Of a stretch of DNA of 17,787 nt, positions 1 to 6,274 are shown piece after piece. Within the stretch, counting starts at the first letter, position 1. Every line of letters starts with the position of its first letter. Source of the stretch: an uncultured Lachnospiraceae bacterium (GTDB lineage: Bacteria; Bacillota; Clostridia; Lachnospirales; Lachnospiraceae). Both the position numbers and the translations under genes were made by a program. The stretch covers positions 1 through 17,787 of the forward strand of contig CAOKHR010000012.1 in the NCBI GenBank assembly GCA_948468325.1. The letters run 5' to 3'. The notes beneath the pieces were generated by a model, which did no database searches, was not told the origin of the DNA, and worked only from the letters and a program-made list of their open reading frames with translations.

Positions 1-71
1 GGCTTGACCAAAGGTTTTGGAGTTTCCGGTATCTGTATGAAGTTTTGAGGGTATGAAGAATGCCCGGCTAT

Positions 72-144
72 TCCTCGATAGCTCAGTCGGTAGAGCACGC
101 GGCTGTTAACCGCGCTGTCGTAGGTTCGAGTCCTACTCGGGGAG
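72..144 (+). tRNA. tRNA-Asn (anticodon GUU)
   Basis: A 73-nt cloverleaf can be folded by eye. The acceptor stem TCCTCGA (72-78) pairs with TCGGGGA (137-143) with one G-U pair, and the discriminator base is G144. The anticodon stem CGCGG/CCGCG (98-102 with 110-114) encloses the loop CTGTTAA, with anticodon GTT at 105-107. The T-arm contains GGTTCGAGTCC. No CCA is encoded, as is common in Firmicutes. A terminator follows at once, and thyA begins 68 bp after the tRNA. Confidence 0.96.
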
Positions 145-152
145 TTTGGTGA

Positions 153-185
153 AAAACCGTAAACAGTAATGTTTGCGGTTTTTTG
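153..185 (+). terminator. Intrinsic terminator after tRNA-Asn
   Basis: The stem AACCGTAAAC (155-164) pairs with GTTTGCGGTT (171-180), 10 bp with one G-U pair and a 6-nt loop, and runs straight into a T-tract. It lies between the tRNA and thyA with only 28 bp from the T-tract to the thyA ATG, so it may act as a partial terminator or attenuator for the downstream operon. Confidence 0.85.
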
Positions 186-212
186 TTTAATAAAGACTTA
201 AAGGAGACATTC

Positions 213-1061
213 ATGAGTTACGCAGACAAATTATTTGTAGAGATGTGCAGAGATATTTTAGAAAACGGAATAAGCACAGAAAACGAAAAGGTACGCCCCA
301 AGTGGGAAGATGGCTCCAGTGCATATACAATAAAGAAATTTGCAGTTGTAAACCGATATGATTTATCCAAAGAGTTTCCGGCGCTGACGTTACGCCGGAC
401 AGCCATTAAAAGCTGTACAGATGAAATGCTCTGGATCTGGCAGAGAAAATCGAATAATATATATGATTTAAACAGCAGTATCTGGGATGAATGGGCTGAT
501 GAAACAGGTTCTATCGGAAAAGCCTATGGTTATCAGATGGGAGTAAAACACCAGTATAAAGAAGGCTGGATGGATCAGGTAGACCGGGTAATCTATGATT
601 TAAAGAACAACCCGTTCAGCCGTAGAATTATGACCAATATTTATGTACATGCAGATTTGCATGAAATGAATCTTTATCCCTGTGCATATAGTATGACATT
701 TAATGTGACACAGGCAAAGGGAGAAAAAACGCTGATATTGAATGCTATTTTAAATCAGCGCTCACAGGATATTTTGACGGCAAATAACTGGAATGTATGC
801 CAGTATGCAGTGCTTCTCCATATGCTGGCGCAGGTTTGCGGCATGAAGGCCGGCGAACTGGTGCATGTGATTGCAGATGCGCATATTTATGACAGGCACA
901 TTCCTTTGGTGAAGGAGCTGATTCAGCGAGAACAGTATCCGGCGCCAAAGTTTTGGCTCAACCCTAAAATAAAAGATTTTTATGATTTTACGGCAGAAGA
1001 TGTCCGTTTAGAGGATTATGTAACCGGGCCGCAGATTAAAAATATTCCGGTTGCAGTGTAA
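213..1061 (+). CDS. thyA: Thymidylate synthase
   Basis: Makes dTMP from dUMP using 5,10-methylene-tetrahydrofolate and releases dihydrofolate; cytoplasmic. The product is 282 aa, about the normal length. Visible family signatures are the catalytic cysteine in LYPCAYSMTFNV (Cys157), the phosphate-binding QRSQD (182-186), and the C-terminal substrate-binding stretch DAHIYDRH. The divergent cysteine loop (PCAYS rather than PCHAF) suggests a branch distant from E. coli ThyA. The start is the ATG at 213, because AAAGGAGA lies 6-8 bp upstream; the in-frame TTG at 183 falls in the terminator T-tract and is unlikely. It is first in a run with folA, an AEC permease and ilvBN. No promoter is obvious between the tRNA terminator and the start. 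Confidence 0.95.
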   Translation: MSYADKLFVEMCRDILENGISTENEKVRPKWEDGSSAYTIKKFAVVNRYDLSKEFPALTLRRTAIKSCTDEMLWIWQRKSNNIYDLNSSIWDEWADETGSIGKAYGYQMGVKHQYKEGWMDQVDRVIYDLKNNPFSRRIMTNIYVHADLHEMNLYPCAYSMTFNVTQAKGEKTLILNAILNQRSQDILTANNWNVCQYAVLLHMLAQVCGMKAGELVHVIADAHIYDRHIPLVKELIQREQYPAPKFWLNPKIKDFYDFTAEDVRLEDYVTGPQIKNIPVAV

Positions 1062-1074
1062 GGGAGGAGATAAA

Positions 1075-1566
1075 ATGCAGTTGATTTTATCGGCAGACAA
1101 GAATTGGGCCATAGGAAAAGACAATAAATTATTAGTGAGAATACCGGCGGATATGAAATTTTTCCGCGAGACGACGACGGGAAAAGTTGTCGTCATGGGG
1201 AGGAAGACTTTGGAGAGTTTTCCGAACGGTCTTCCTCTGAAAAACAGGACCAATATTGTACTTACCAGAAATTTGGATTATAAAATAAAAGATGCCATTA
1301 TTGTGCATTCAAAAGAGGAACTTGATCAGGAGCTGAAAAAATATAATAGTGAAGATATTTATGTGATTGGCGGGGAATGTATTTATCGGATGCTTTTGGA
1401 TGAGTGTGATACGGCACATGTTACGAAAATTGATTATGTGTATGAGGCGGATGCCTATTTTCCGAATCTGGATGAAGATCCCGATTGGGAGATTGTGGCA
1501 GACAGTGAAGAACAGACTTATTTTGATTTGGAATATCAGTTTTTAAAATATAAAAGAAGAGAATAA
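1075..1566 (+). CDS. folA: Dihydrofolate reductase
   Basis: Reduces dihydrofolate to tetrahydrofolate with NADPH, regenerating the cofactor oxidised by the thyA product directly upstream. The product is 163 aa, typical for bacterial DHFR. The sequence shows NWAIGKDNKLL near the N-terminus, the catalytic acidic residue in IPADMKFF (Asp26), the NADPH-binding VVMGRKTLESFP, then IVLTRN and the C-terminal VIGGECIYRMLL. The ATG at 1075 follows GGGAGGAG with good spacing; an in-frame ATG 24 bp upstream would overlap thyA and has no ribosome binding site of its own. The gap to thyA is 13 bp and to the next gene 1 bp, so co-transcription is nearly certain. DHFR is the target of trimethoprim; nothing here can be read about resistance. 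Confidence 0.95.
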   Translation: MQLILSADKNWAIGKDNKLLVRIPADMKFFRETTTGKVVVMGRKTLESFPNGLPLKNRTNIVLTRNLDYKIKDAIIVHSKEELDQELKKYNSEDIYVIGGECIYRMLLDECDTAHVTKIDYVYEADAYFPNLDEDPDWEIVADSEEQTYFDLEYQFLKYKRRE

Positions 1567-1567
1567 A

Positions 1568-2518
1568 ATGGACAATTTTATCTATAGCATAAACGTAACA
1601 TTTCCGATTTTTCTTGTGATGGTTCTGGGTTGGGCGCTGAAACAGAAAGGAATGTTAAATGATAGTTTTGTTGCAACTGCCAATAAGTTTAATTTTTCTG
1701 TGACGCTGCCATTTATGTTGTTTCGTGATATTTCAAGTGTGGACATATATGGGACTTTTGATTTAAAATATGTATTGTTTTGTGCGGTGTCAAGTTCTGT
1801 CTGCTTTTTTGTAATTTGGTCAATGACAAAAGTTTTTCTGAAAGAAAAAAGTATGCGGGGAGCTTTTGTGCAGGCTTCGTTCCGCAGCAGTGCAGCAGTA
1901 ATGGGTCTGGCATTTATTGAAAACATTTATGGAAATTCTGCCATGGGTCCGATGATGATTATTGGTGCAGTGCCGCTTTATAATATTTATTCTGTCCTTG
2001 TACTGACGTTTGAGGGTGAACAGCCTGACGGGAAAAAGGATATGTCCAGAATAAAACAGGCGCTTATCAATATTATCAAAAACCCTATTATCATAGCAAT
2101 TGTTCTCGGCATTTTTGTATCGATATTAAGGATTGATTTCCCGGTTGTCATAAATAAAACGGTAGATAAAGTAGCTAAAATGGCGACTCCGCTGGCGCTT
2201 GTGGCTATGGGCGCCGGTTTTGAAGGCAGAAAAGCTCTGGCAAAATTAAAGCCGACATTGGCTGCGGCTTTTATCAAATTAATCGCGCAGGCAGCTGTTT
2301 TTGTACCGATTGCGGCCAAGATGGGATTTGCAGGCGAGAAGATGGTAGGAATTTTAATCATGTTAGCCGCGCCAACAACGCCAAGCTGCTATATTATGGC
2401 AAAAAATATGCATAATGACGGGGATTTGACGGCAAGTGTAGTAGTAGCAACTACTCTGTTTGCAGCATTTACACTGACAGGCTGGATTTTTGTATTAAGG
2501 ACATTAGGATTGATATAG
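1568..2518 (+). CDS. AEC-family (auxin efflux carrier-like) permease
   Basis: A 316-aa integral membrane protein with about 8-10 hydrophobic segments in two halves around a short hydrophilic loop (EGEQPDGKKDMSRIKQ). This layout, with the C-terminal half motifs MATPLALVAMGAGFE and MLAAPTTPSCYIMAK, matches the membrane transport protein / AEC family. Bacterial members have been linked to export or import of small organic acids such as malate, malonate or amino acids; the substrate cannot be read from the sequence. It lies between folA (1-bp gap) and ilvB (16-bp gap), which makes a keto-acid, branched-chain amino acid or folate-related substrate a reasonable guess only. The ribosome binding site is weak (AAGAAGAG) and overlaps the folA 3' end, suggesting translational coupling. 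Confidence 0.85.
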   Translation: MDNFIYSINVTFPIFLVMVLGWALKQKGMLNDSFVATANKFNFSVTLPFMLFRDISSVDIYGTFDLKYVLFCAVSSSVCFFVIWSMTKVFLKEKSMRGAFVQASFRSSAAVMGLAFIENIYGNSAMGPMMIIGAVPLYNIYSVLVLTFEGEQPDGKKDMSRIKQALINIIKNPIIIAIVLGIFVSILRIDFPVVINKTVDKVAKMATPLALVAMGAGFEGRKALAKLKPTLAAAFIKLIAQAAVFVPIAAKMGFAGEKMVGILIMLAAPTTPSCYIMAKNMHNDGDLTASVVVATTLFAAFTLTGWIFVLRTLGLI

Positions 2519-2534
2519 GAGGCATTAGTGATAG

Positions 2535-4256
2535 ATGGATATAACAGGACGAAAGTTATTTGTAAGAGCCTTGCTGGAAGAAGGCGTTGATACTATATTC
2601 GGTTATCCGGGAGGAATGGTAACGGATATTATGGATGAACTTTACAAGCAGGAGGACATCCGTCTCATTCTTCCGCGCCATGAACAGGCGTTGATCCATG
2701 AAGCGGAAGGATATGCAAAATCTACCGGAAAAGTCGGAGTCTGTCTGGTTACCAGCGGACCGGGGGCTACCAATACGATTACAGGGCTTGCAGACGCCCA
2801 TTATGATAATATTCCGCTGGTATGTTTTACCGGACAGGTGCCATTAAACCTCATTGGAAATGATGCATTTCAGGAGGTAGATATTGTAGGAATGACCAGG
2901 AGTATTACAAAGTACGGAGTAACTGTCCGCGACAGAAAAGATCTGGGAAAAATTATTAAGATGGCTTTTTACATTGCAAAAACAGGAAAGCCCGGTCCGG
3001 TACTTGTCGATATTCCCAAAGATATTCAAATACAGTCCGGTGACAGTAAATATCCCCAAACCATCAGTATCCGCGGATATAAACCCAATGAGGGTGTACA
3101 CATCGGTCAGTTAAAGAAAGCGTATAAGCTGTTAAAATCGGCAGAAAAACCGCTGATTTTAGCAGGAGGCGGCATATTGCTCGGACGTGCGCAGAAGGAG
3201 TTAAAAACACTTGTTGAGACGATGCGGATTCCGGTCGTAACAACGGTTATGGGAAAAGGCGCGCTTCCTGCAGATCATCCGTTTTATATCGGAAACAGCG
3301 GCATGCATGGAAAATATGCAGCCAATATAGCAGTCAGCGAATGTGATGTGTTATTTTCCATTGGAACGCGTTTTAATGACAGAATTACGGGAGATTTGAA
3401 TGAGTTTGCGCCGCATGCAAAAATTGTGCATATTGATATTGATACAGCGTCTATTTCCAGAAATGTTGTGGTAGACGTGCCGATTGTTGCAGATGCAAAA
3501 TTGGCTTTATCGAAATTGAACGAATGGGCAGAAGCGAAAGATACCAGACACTGGATGGCCCAAATCCATCAGTGGAATAACGAAAATCCATTGGAAATGC
3601 GCAGGGATAAAGGCATGACACCGCAGATGATTATGGAGGCAATCAATGAGGAGTTTGATTCCTGTGTAATTACAACAGATGTGGGACAGCATCAGATGTG
3701 GGCAGCGCAGTATCTGGAGATGAATGAAAAGAAACAGTTTATTACCTCCGGCGGTCTGGGAACGATGGGCTTTGGATTCCCGGCTGCAATCGGAGCAAAA
3801 ATCGGCAATCCTGACAAGCCGGTTATTTGCATAACGGGTGACGGAGGATTTCAGATGAATATGCAGGAAATGGTTACTTCCGTTGCGGAAGGGGCGCCGG
3901 TTATTATCTGTCTGCTTAACAATCAGTATCTTGGCATGGTACGCCAGATGCAGCAGTTGTTTTATGGAAAGCGTTACGAGGCGACATGTCTGCGGAAAAG
4001 AGCGGCGTGTCCGGCAAACTGTAAAGGGAAAAATAAGGACTGTCCGCCGTATCTGCCGGATTTTATGCAGTTTGCAAAAGCATATGGGGCGCACGGCATT
4101 CGTGTAGAAAATGAAAAAGAGATTGCAGCCGCGTTAAAAGAAGCGCGTACCTATACAGATGCACCAACGATTATTGAGTTTATAATTTCCAGTGATGAAA
4201 TTGTTCTTCCTATGGTGCAGGGAGGAAATCCTATGAGCAATATGATTTTAAAGTAG
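2535..4256 (+). CDS. ilvB: Acetolactate synthase, large (catalytic) subunit
   Basis: ThDP- and FAD-dependent condensation of two pyruvates (or pyruvate and 2-ketobutyrate), the first common step of valine, leucine and isoleucine synthesis. The product is 573 aa, normal length. The ThDP glutamate is in PRHEQALIHEA (Glu50), the FAD/central domain lies around AGGGILLGRAQ, and the ThDP/Mg motif is GDGGFQMNMQEMV (from about Asp436) ending in NNQYLGMVRQM. Two oddities follow: Met472 sits where most family members have Trp in VRQWQ, and a four-cysteine insert (Cys485, 492, 496, 503) precedes PDFMQFAKAYG. The ATG at 2535 has AGGAGG 12 bp upstream, slightly long spacing. The small subunit is 11 bp downstream. 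No T-box or leader-peptide attenuator fits in the 16-bp gap upstream. It is biosynthetic IlvB rather than catabolic AlsS, given the paired ilvN. Confidence 0.95.
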   Translation: MDITGRKLFVRALLEEGVDTIFGYPGGMVTDIMDELYKQEDIRLILPRHEQALIHEAEGYAKSTGKVGVCLVTSGPGATNTITGLADAHYDNIPLVCFTGQVPLNLIGNDAFQEVDIVGMTRSITKYGVTVRDRKDLGKIIKMAFYIAKTGKPGPVLVDIPKDIQIQSGDSKYPQTISIRGYKPNEGVHIGQLKKAYKLLKSAEKPLILAGGGILLGRAQKELKTLVETMRIPVVTTVMGKGALPADHPFYIGNSGMHGKYAANIAVSECDVLFSIGTRFNDRITGDLNEFAPHAKIVHIDIDTASISRNVVVDVPIVADAKLALSKLNEWAEAKDTRHWMAQIHQWNNENPLEMRRDKGMTPQMIMEAINEEFDSCVITTDVGQHQMWAAQYLEMNEKKQFITSGGLGTMGFGFPAAIGAKIGNPDKPVICITGDGGFQMNMQEMVTSVAEGAPVIICLLNNQYLGMVRQMQQLFYGKRYEATCLRKRAACPANCKGKNKDCPPYLPDFMQFAKAYGAHGIRVENEKEIAAALKEARTYTDAPTIIEFIISSDEIVLPMVQGGNPMSNMILK

Positions 4257-4267
4257 GAGGGATGAGC

Positions 4268-4765
4268 GTGAAAAACAGATGGATTGCACTGTATGTAGAA
4301 AATGAAGTAGGTGTATTGGCAAAGGTATCCGGATTGTTTTCCGGCAAATCCTATAATCTGCAGAGTCTCACAGTCGGGACAACAGAAGATGAGACGGTGT
4401 CCCGCATGACAATTTGTGTAGCCAGCGACGATATTACATTTGAGCAGATAAAAAAGCAGTTAAACCGTATGGTAGAGGTAATAAAAGTCATTGATTTGAC
4501 AAATGTACAGATGCATATGAAAGAAATTTTATTTGCGAAGATTACGCACTGTACAAAAGCAGACCAGGCAGAATTATTTCAGATTGCACAGGCATTTAAG
4601 GTTGAGGTTGCAGATATGGGCAAAGACAGTGTGCTTTTGGAATGCAAGCTGACAGAGCGAAGAAATAATGACCTGATTGCACTGTTAAAAAGCAGATTTA
4701 AAAATATTGAAGTAGTGCGTGGAGGAGCAGTTGCCATTGAATCAATCAGCACGTCCTGCCGCTAA
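4268..4765 (+). CDS. ilvN: Acetolactate synthase, small (regulatory) subunit
   Basis: Binds and activates the IlvB catalytic subunit and gives it feedback inhibition by valine or other branched-chain amino acids. The product is about 165 aa, the usual size (IlvH/IlvN long type). The N-terminal ACT domain is clear: RWIALYVENEVGVLAKVSGLFSGKSYNLQSLTVG, then DETVSRMTI and QLNRMVEVIKVIDLT; a second ACT-like domain fills residues of about 80-160. An ATG at 4262 directly abuts the GGAGGG (4256-4261) and would have no spacer, so the in-frame GTG at 4268 with 6-7 bp spacing is the better start; the proteins differ by two residues. It ends the operon, followed by a strong terminator. Confidence 0.94.
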   Translation: MKNRWIALYVENEVGVLAKVSGLFSGKSYNLQSLTVGTTEDETVSRMTICVASDDITFEQIKKQLNRMVEVIKVIDLTNVQMHMKEILFAKITHCTKADQAELFQIAQAFKVEVADMGKDSVLLECKLTERRNNDLIALLKSRFKNIEVVRGGAVAIESISTSCR

Positions 4766-4776
4766 GTGAGAAGAAT

Positions 4777-4817
4777 AAAAATGACGGACTTCCTGTTATG
4801 GGGACTCCGTCATTTTT
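4777..4817. terminator. Bidirectional intrinsic terminator
   Basis: A 12-bp perfect stem AAAAATGACGGA (4777-4788) pairs with TCCGTCATTTTT (4806-4817). The A-run on one side and T-run on the other allow it to stop both the ilvN transcript (plus) and the convergent flavin-reductase-like transcript (minus). It lies 11 bp after the ilvN stop and 15 bp after the stop of the minus-strand gene. Confidence 0.9.
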
Positions 4818-4832
4818 GCATGCTGCGGCAGG

Positions 4833-5342
4833 TTAGCGGGCCAGTACCTGCAGGATTTCTCCGACGTACATGGTGTGAAGATTGCCGTCTTTATAATGTT
4901 CCGCTTCGATTTTAGGGTCAATCAGTGATTCGGGCGTGATTCGCACTGCAGAAAGCGCTTTACAGGTAATTACCAGATTGCCCTCGTCAATGAAAGGAAT
5001 ATCGTCTGCATAATTAATATGCAGATGCGTCATTTTCATTTTATCTTCACGTGCGCCTGAAACACTGCCCAGATACATTAAAATCGATCTGTTAAAATCT
5101 TTTTGGAAGAAAGTCAGTGAAAACGTGCCGTATGAATCTATAAATTCCTTAGTATAGCGAGTATCACGGACAAAAATATAGCAGACATTTTTGTTCCAGA
5201 GTACACCGAAACCACCCCAGCTAATCGTCATGGAATTTGCTTTTTCATGATTTCCTGCAGTCAGAACGCCCCAGTCATGGCTAAGCAGTGTAAAGGGATT
5301 TTCTTCAAACACGTCAATTGGACAAGGCTGAAATGTGTGCAT
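4833..5342 (-). CDS. Flavin reductase-like domain protein
   Basis: A 169-aa protein of the FMN-binding split-barrel / flavin reductase-like family. The characteristic block is NSMTISWGGFGVLWNKNVCYIFVRDTRYTKEF, near the N-terminus, where the family binds FMN, and it ends with the typical HTMYVGEILQV. In anaerobes such proteins are usually annotated as flavoredoxin or flavin reductase; the electron partner is unknown here. The start is the ATG at 5342 with GGGAGG 7-8 bp upstream; an in-frame ATG at 5357 would overlap that ribosome binding site. It stands alone on the minus strand, convergent with ilvN and divergent from the two-component genes. Confidence 0.88.
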   Translation of the reverse strand: MHTFQPCPIDVFEENPFTLLSHDWGVLTAGNHEKANSMTISWGGFGVLWNKNVCYIFVRDTRYTKEFIDSYGTFSLTFFQKDFNRSILMYLGSVSGAREDKMKMTHLHINYADDIPFIDEGNLVITCKALSAVRITPESLIDPKIEAEHYKDGNLHTMYVGEILQVLAR

Positions 5343-5375
5343 AAAATTACCTCCCATTAGATATTTTATGCATTT

Positions 5376-5404
5376 ATTTTACAATATTTTGAAACAGGAT
5401 GCAA
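5376..5404 (-). promoter_or_regulatory. Promoter of the flavin reductase-like gene
   Basis: Read on the minus strand, TTGCAT (5404-5399), a 17-bp spacer, then TAAAAT (5381-5376). This gives a leader of about 27 nt before the ATG at 5342. Confidence 0.55.
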
Positions 5405-5430
5405 GGCTGGCAAAGGCAGAGAACAATGCG

Positions 5431-5448
5431 TTTAAACAAATCTTAAAG
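5431..5448 (+). promoter_or_regulatory. Candidate response-regulator box (direct repeat)
   Basis: TTTAAAC and CTTAAAG form heptamer direct repeats separated by 4 bp (11-bp period), the geometry used by OmpR/PhoB-family regulators. A TATATT (5462-5467) lies 13 bp downstream and could be the -10 of an activator-dependent promoter for the two-component genes. No good -35 was found. Autoregulation is an inference. Confidence 0.3.
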
Positions 5449-5512
5449 AATTACAGCCTTTTATATTCATAAATTATCCGTTAGAATAACCATATGATTA
5501 ATCATACATTTT

Positions 5513-5560
5513 GAGACCACCCTGAAAGGGTGTGTCATATTGGGATGCCCAATGGGTATA
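5513..5560 (+). repeat. Hairpin repeat, copy A (leader of the response regulator)
   Basis: The 5' half is a hairpin: GACCACCCT (5515-5523), loop GAA, AGGGTGTGTC (5527-5536), 9 bp with a single bulged T at 5533. The 3' half is TGGGATGCCCAATGGGTATA (5541-5560), in which ATTGGG and CCCAAT can pair around ATG. The same layout recurs at 17295-17402 with different stem bases. It ends 8 bp before the Shine-Dalgarno of the response regulator gene. Confidence 0.75.
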
Positions 5561-5578
5561 GATAAAAGGGAGGATGTT

Positions 5579-6274
5579 ATGTACCGTATATTAGTATGTG
5601 ATGACGAAAAAGATATTGTTTCTGCACTGAGGATTTATTTGACTACCGAGGGATATGAAGTAATCGAAGCCTACAATGGAAAAGATGCCATTCAGATTGC
5701 AGGCAGTACAGAAATTCATTTAGTGCTTATGGATATTATGATGCCGGTTATGGACGGTATTACGGCTATGGTAAAAATCAGGGAAATCAGCAATGTTCCG
5801 GTAATACTTTTGACAGCGAAAAGTGAAGATACGGATAAAGTGCTGGGGCTTACGGTAGGAGCAGATGATTATATTACAAAGCCGTTTAATCCGGTCGAGC
5901 TTCAGGCACGCGTAAAATCACAGCTCAGGCGGTATATGAAACTCGGCGGAGGCAATATCAAAAAGGATATTTTATCCATTGGAGGAATTGAACTGGATGA
6001 TAAAGCCAAGGAAGTGACATTAGACGGAGAAAATATATCTCTTACCCGTACGGAATACGATATTTTGAAGCTGTTACTGGAACACAAAGGACAGGTGTTT
6101 TCACCGGCACAGATTTATCAGACGGTTTGGAATGATGTCGCATACGGAACGGAAAATACGGTGGCAGTACATATCAGGCATCTGCGTGAAAAATTGGAGT
6201 ATGATCCCGCAAATCCCCGTTATCTGAAAGTAGTATGGGGACGGGGATATAAAATTGAGGAGGAAAATGGATGA
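5579..6274 (+). CDS. OmpR/PhoB-family response regulator
   Basis: A 231-aa DNA-binding response regulator, the normal length. The receiver domain (about 1-118) shows the acidic pair in VCDDEKD, the phospho-acceptor Asp52 in LMDIMMPVMDG, the Thr in LLTAKSED and the Lys in YITKPFNP. The winged-helix output domain (about 130-231) has LTRTEYDILKLLLEH and TVAVHIRHLREKLE ending in VWGRGYKIE. The ATG at 5579 has GGGAGG 5 bp upstream; the in-frame TTG at 5540 lies inside the hairpin repeat and is unlikely. It overlaps the kinase start by 4 bp (ATGA), indicating translational coupling. The regulated genes are not identifiable from the window; the pair resembles VanR/VanS-like envelope sensors. Confidence 0.95.
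   Translation: MYRILVCDDEKDIVSALRIYLTTEGYEVIEAYNGKDAIQIAGSTEIHLVLMDIMMPVMDGITAMVKIREISNVPVILLTAKSEDTDKVLGLTVGADDYITKPFNPVELQARVKSQLRRYMKLGGGNIKKDILSIGGIELDDKAKEVTLDGENISLTRTEYDILKLLLEHKGQVFSPAQIYQTVWNDVAYGTENTVAVHIRHLREKLEYDPANPRYLKVVWGRGYKIEEENG

Noticed and set aside
1..48. Open frame from the window edge reading GLTKGFGVSGICMKF then stop
   Set aside because: It could be the tail of an upstream gene, but 15 residues are too few to recognise, and frame 3 is also open to 56.
2519..2534. T-box or attenuator before ilvB
   Set aside because: Only 16 bp are available and hold nothing but a ribosome binding site.
3507..4094. 195-codon open frame on the minus strand
   Set aside because: Antisense to ilvB; no ribosome binding site or recognisable protein.
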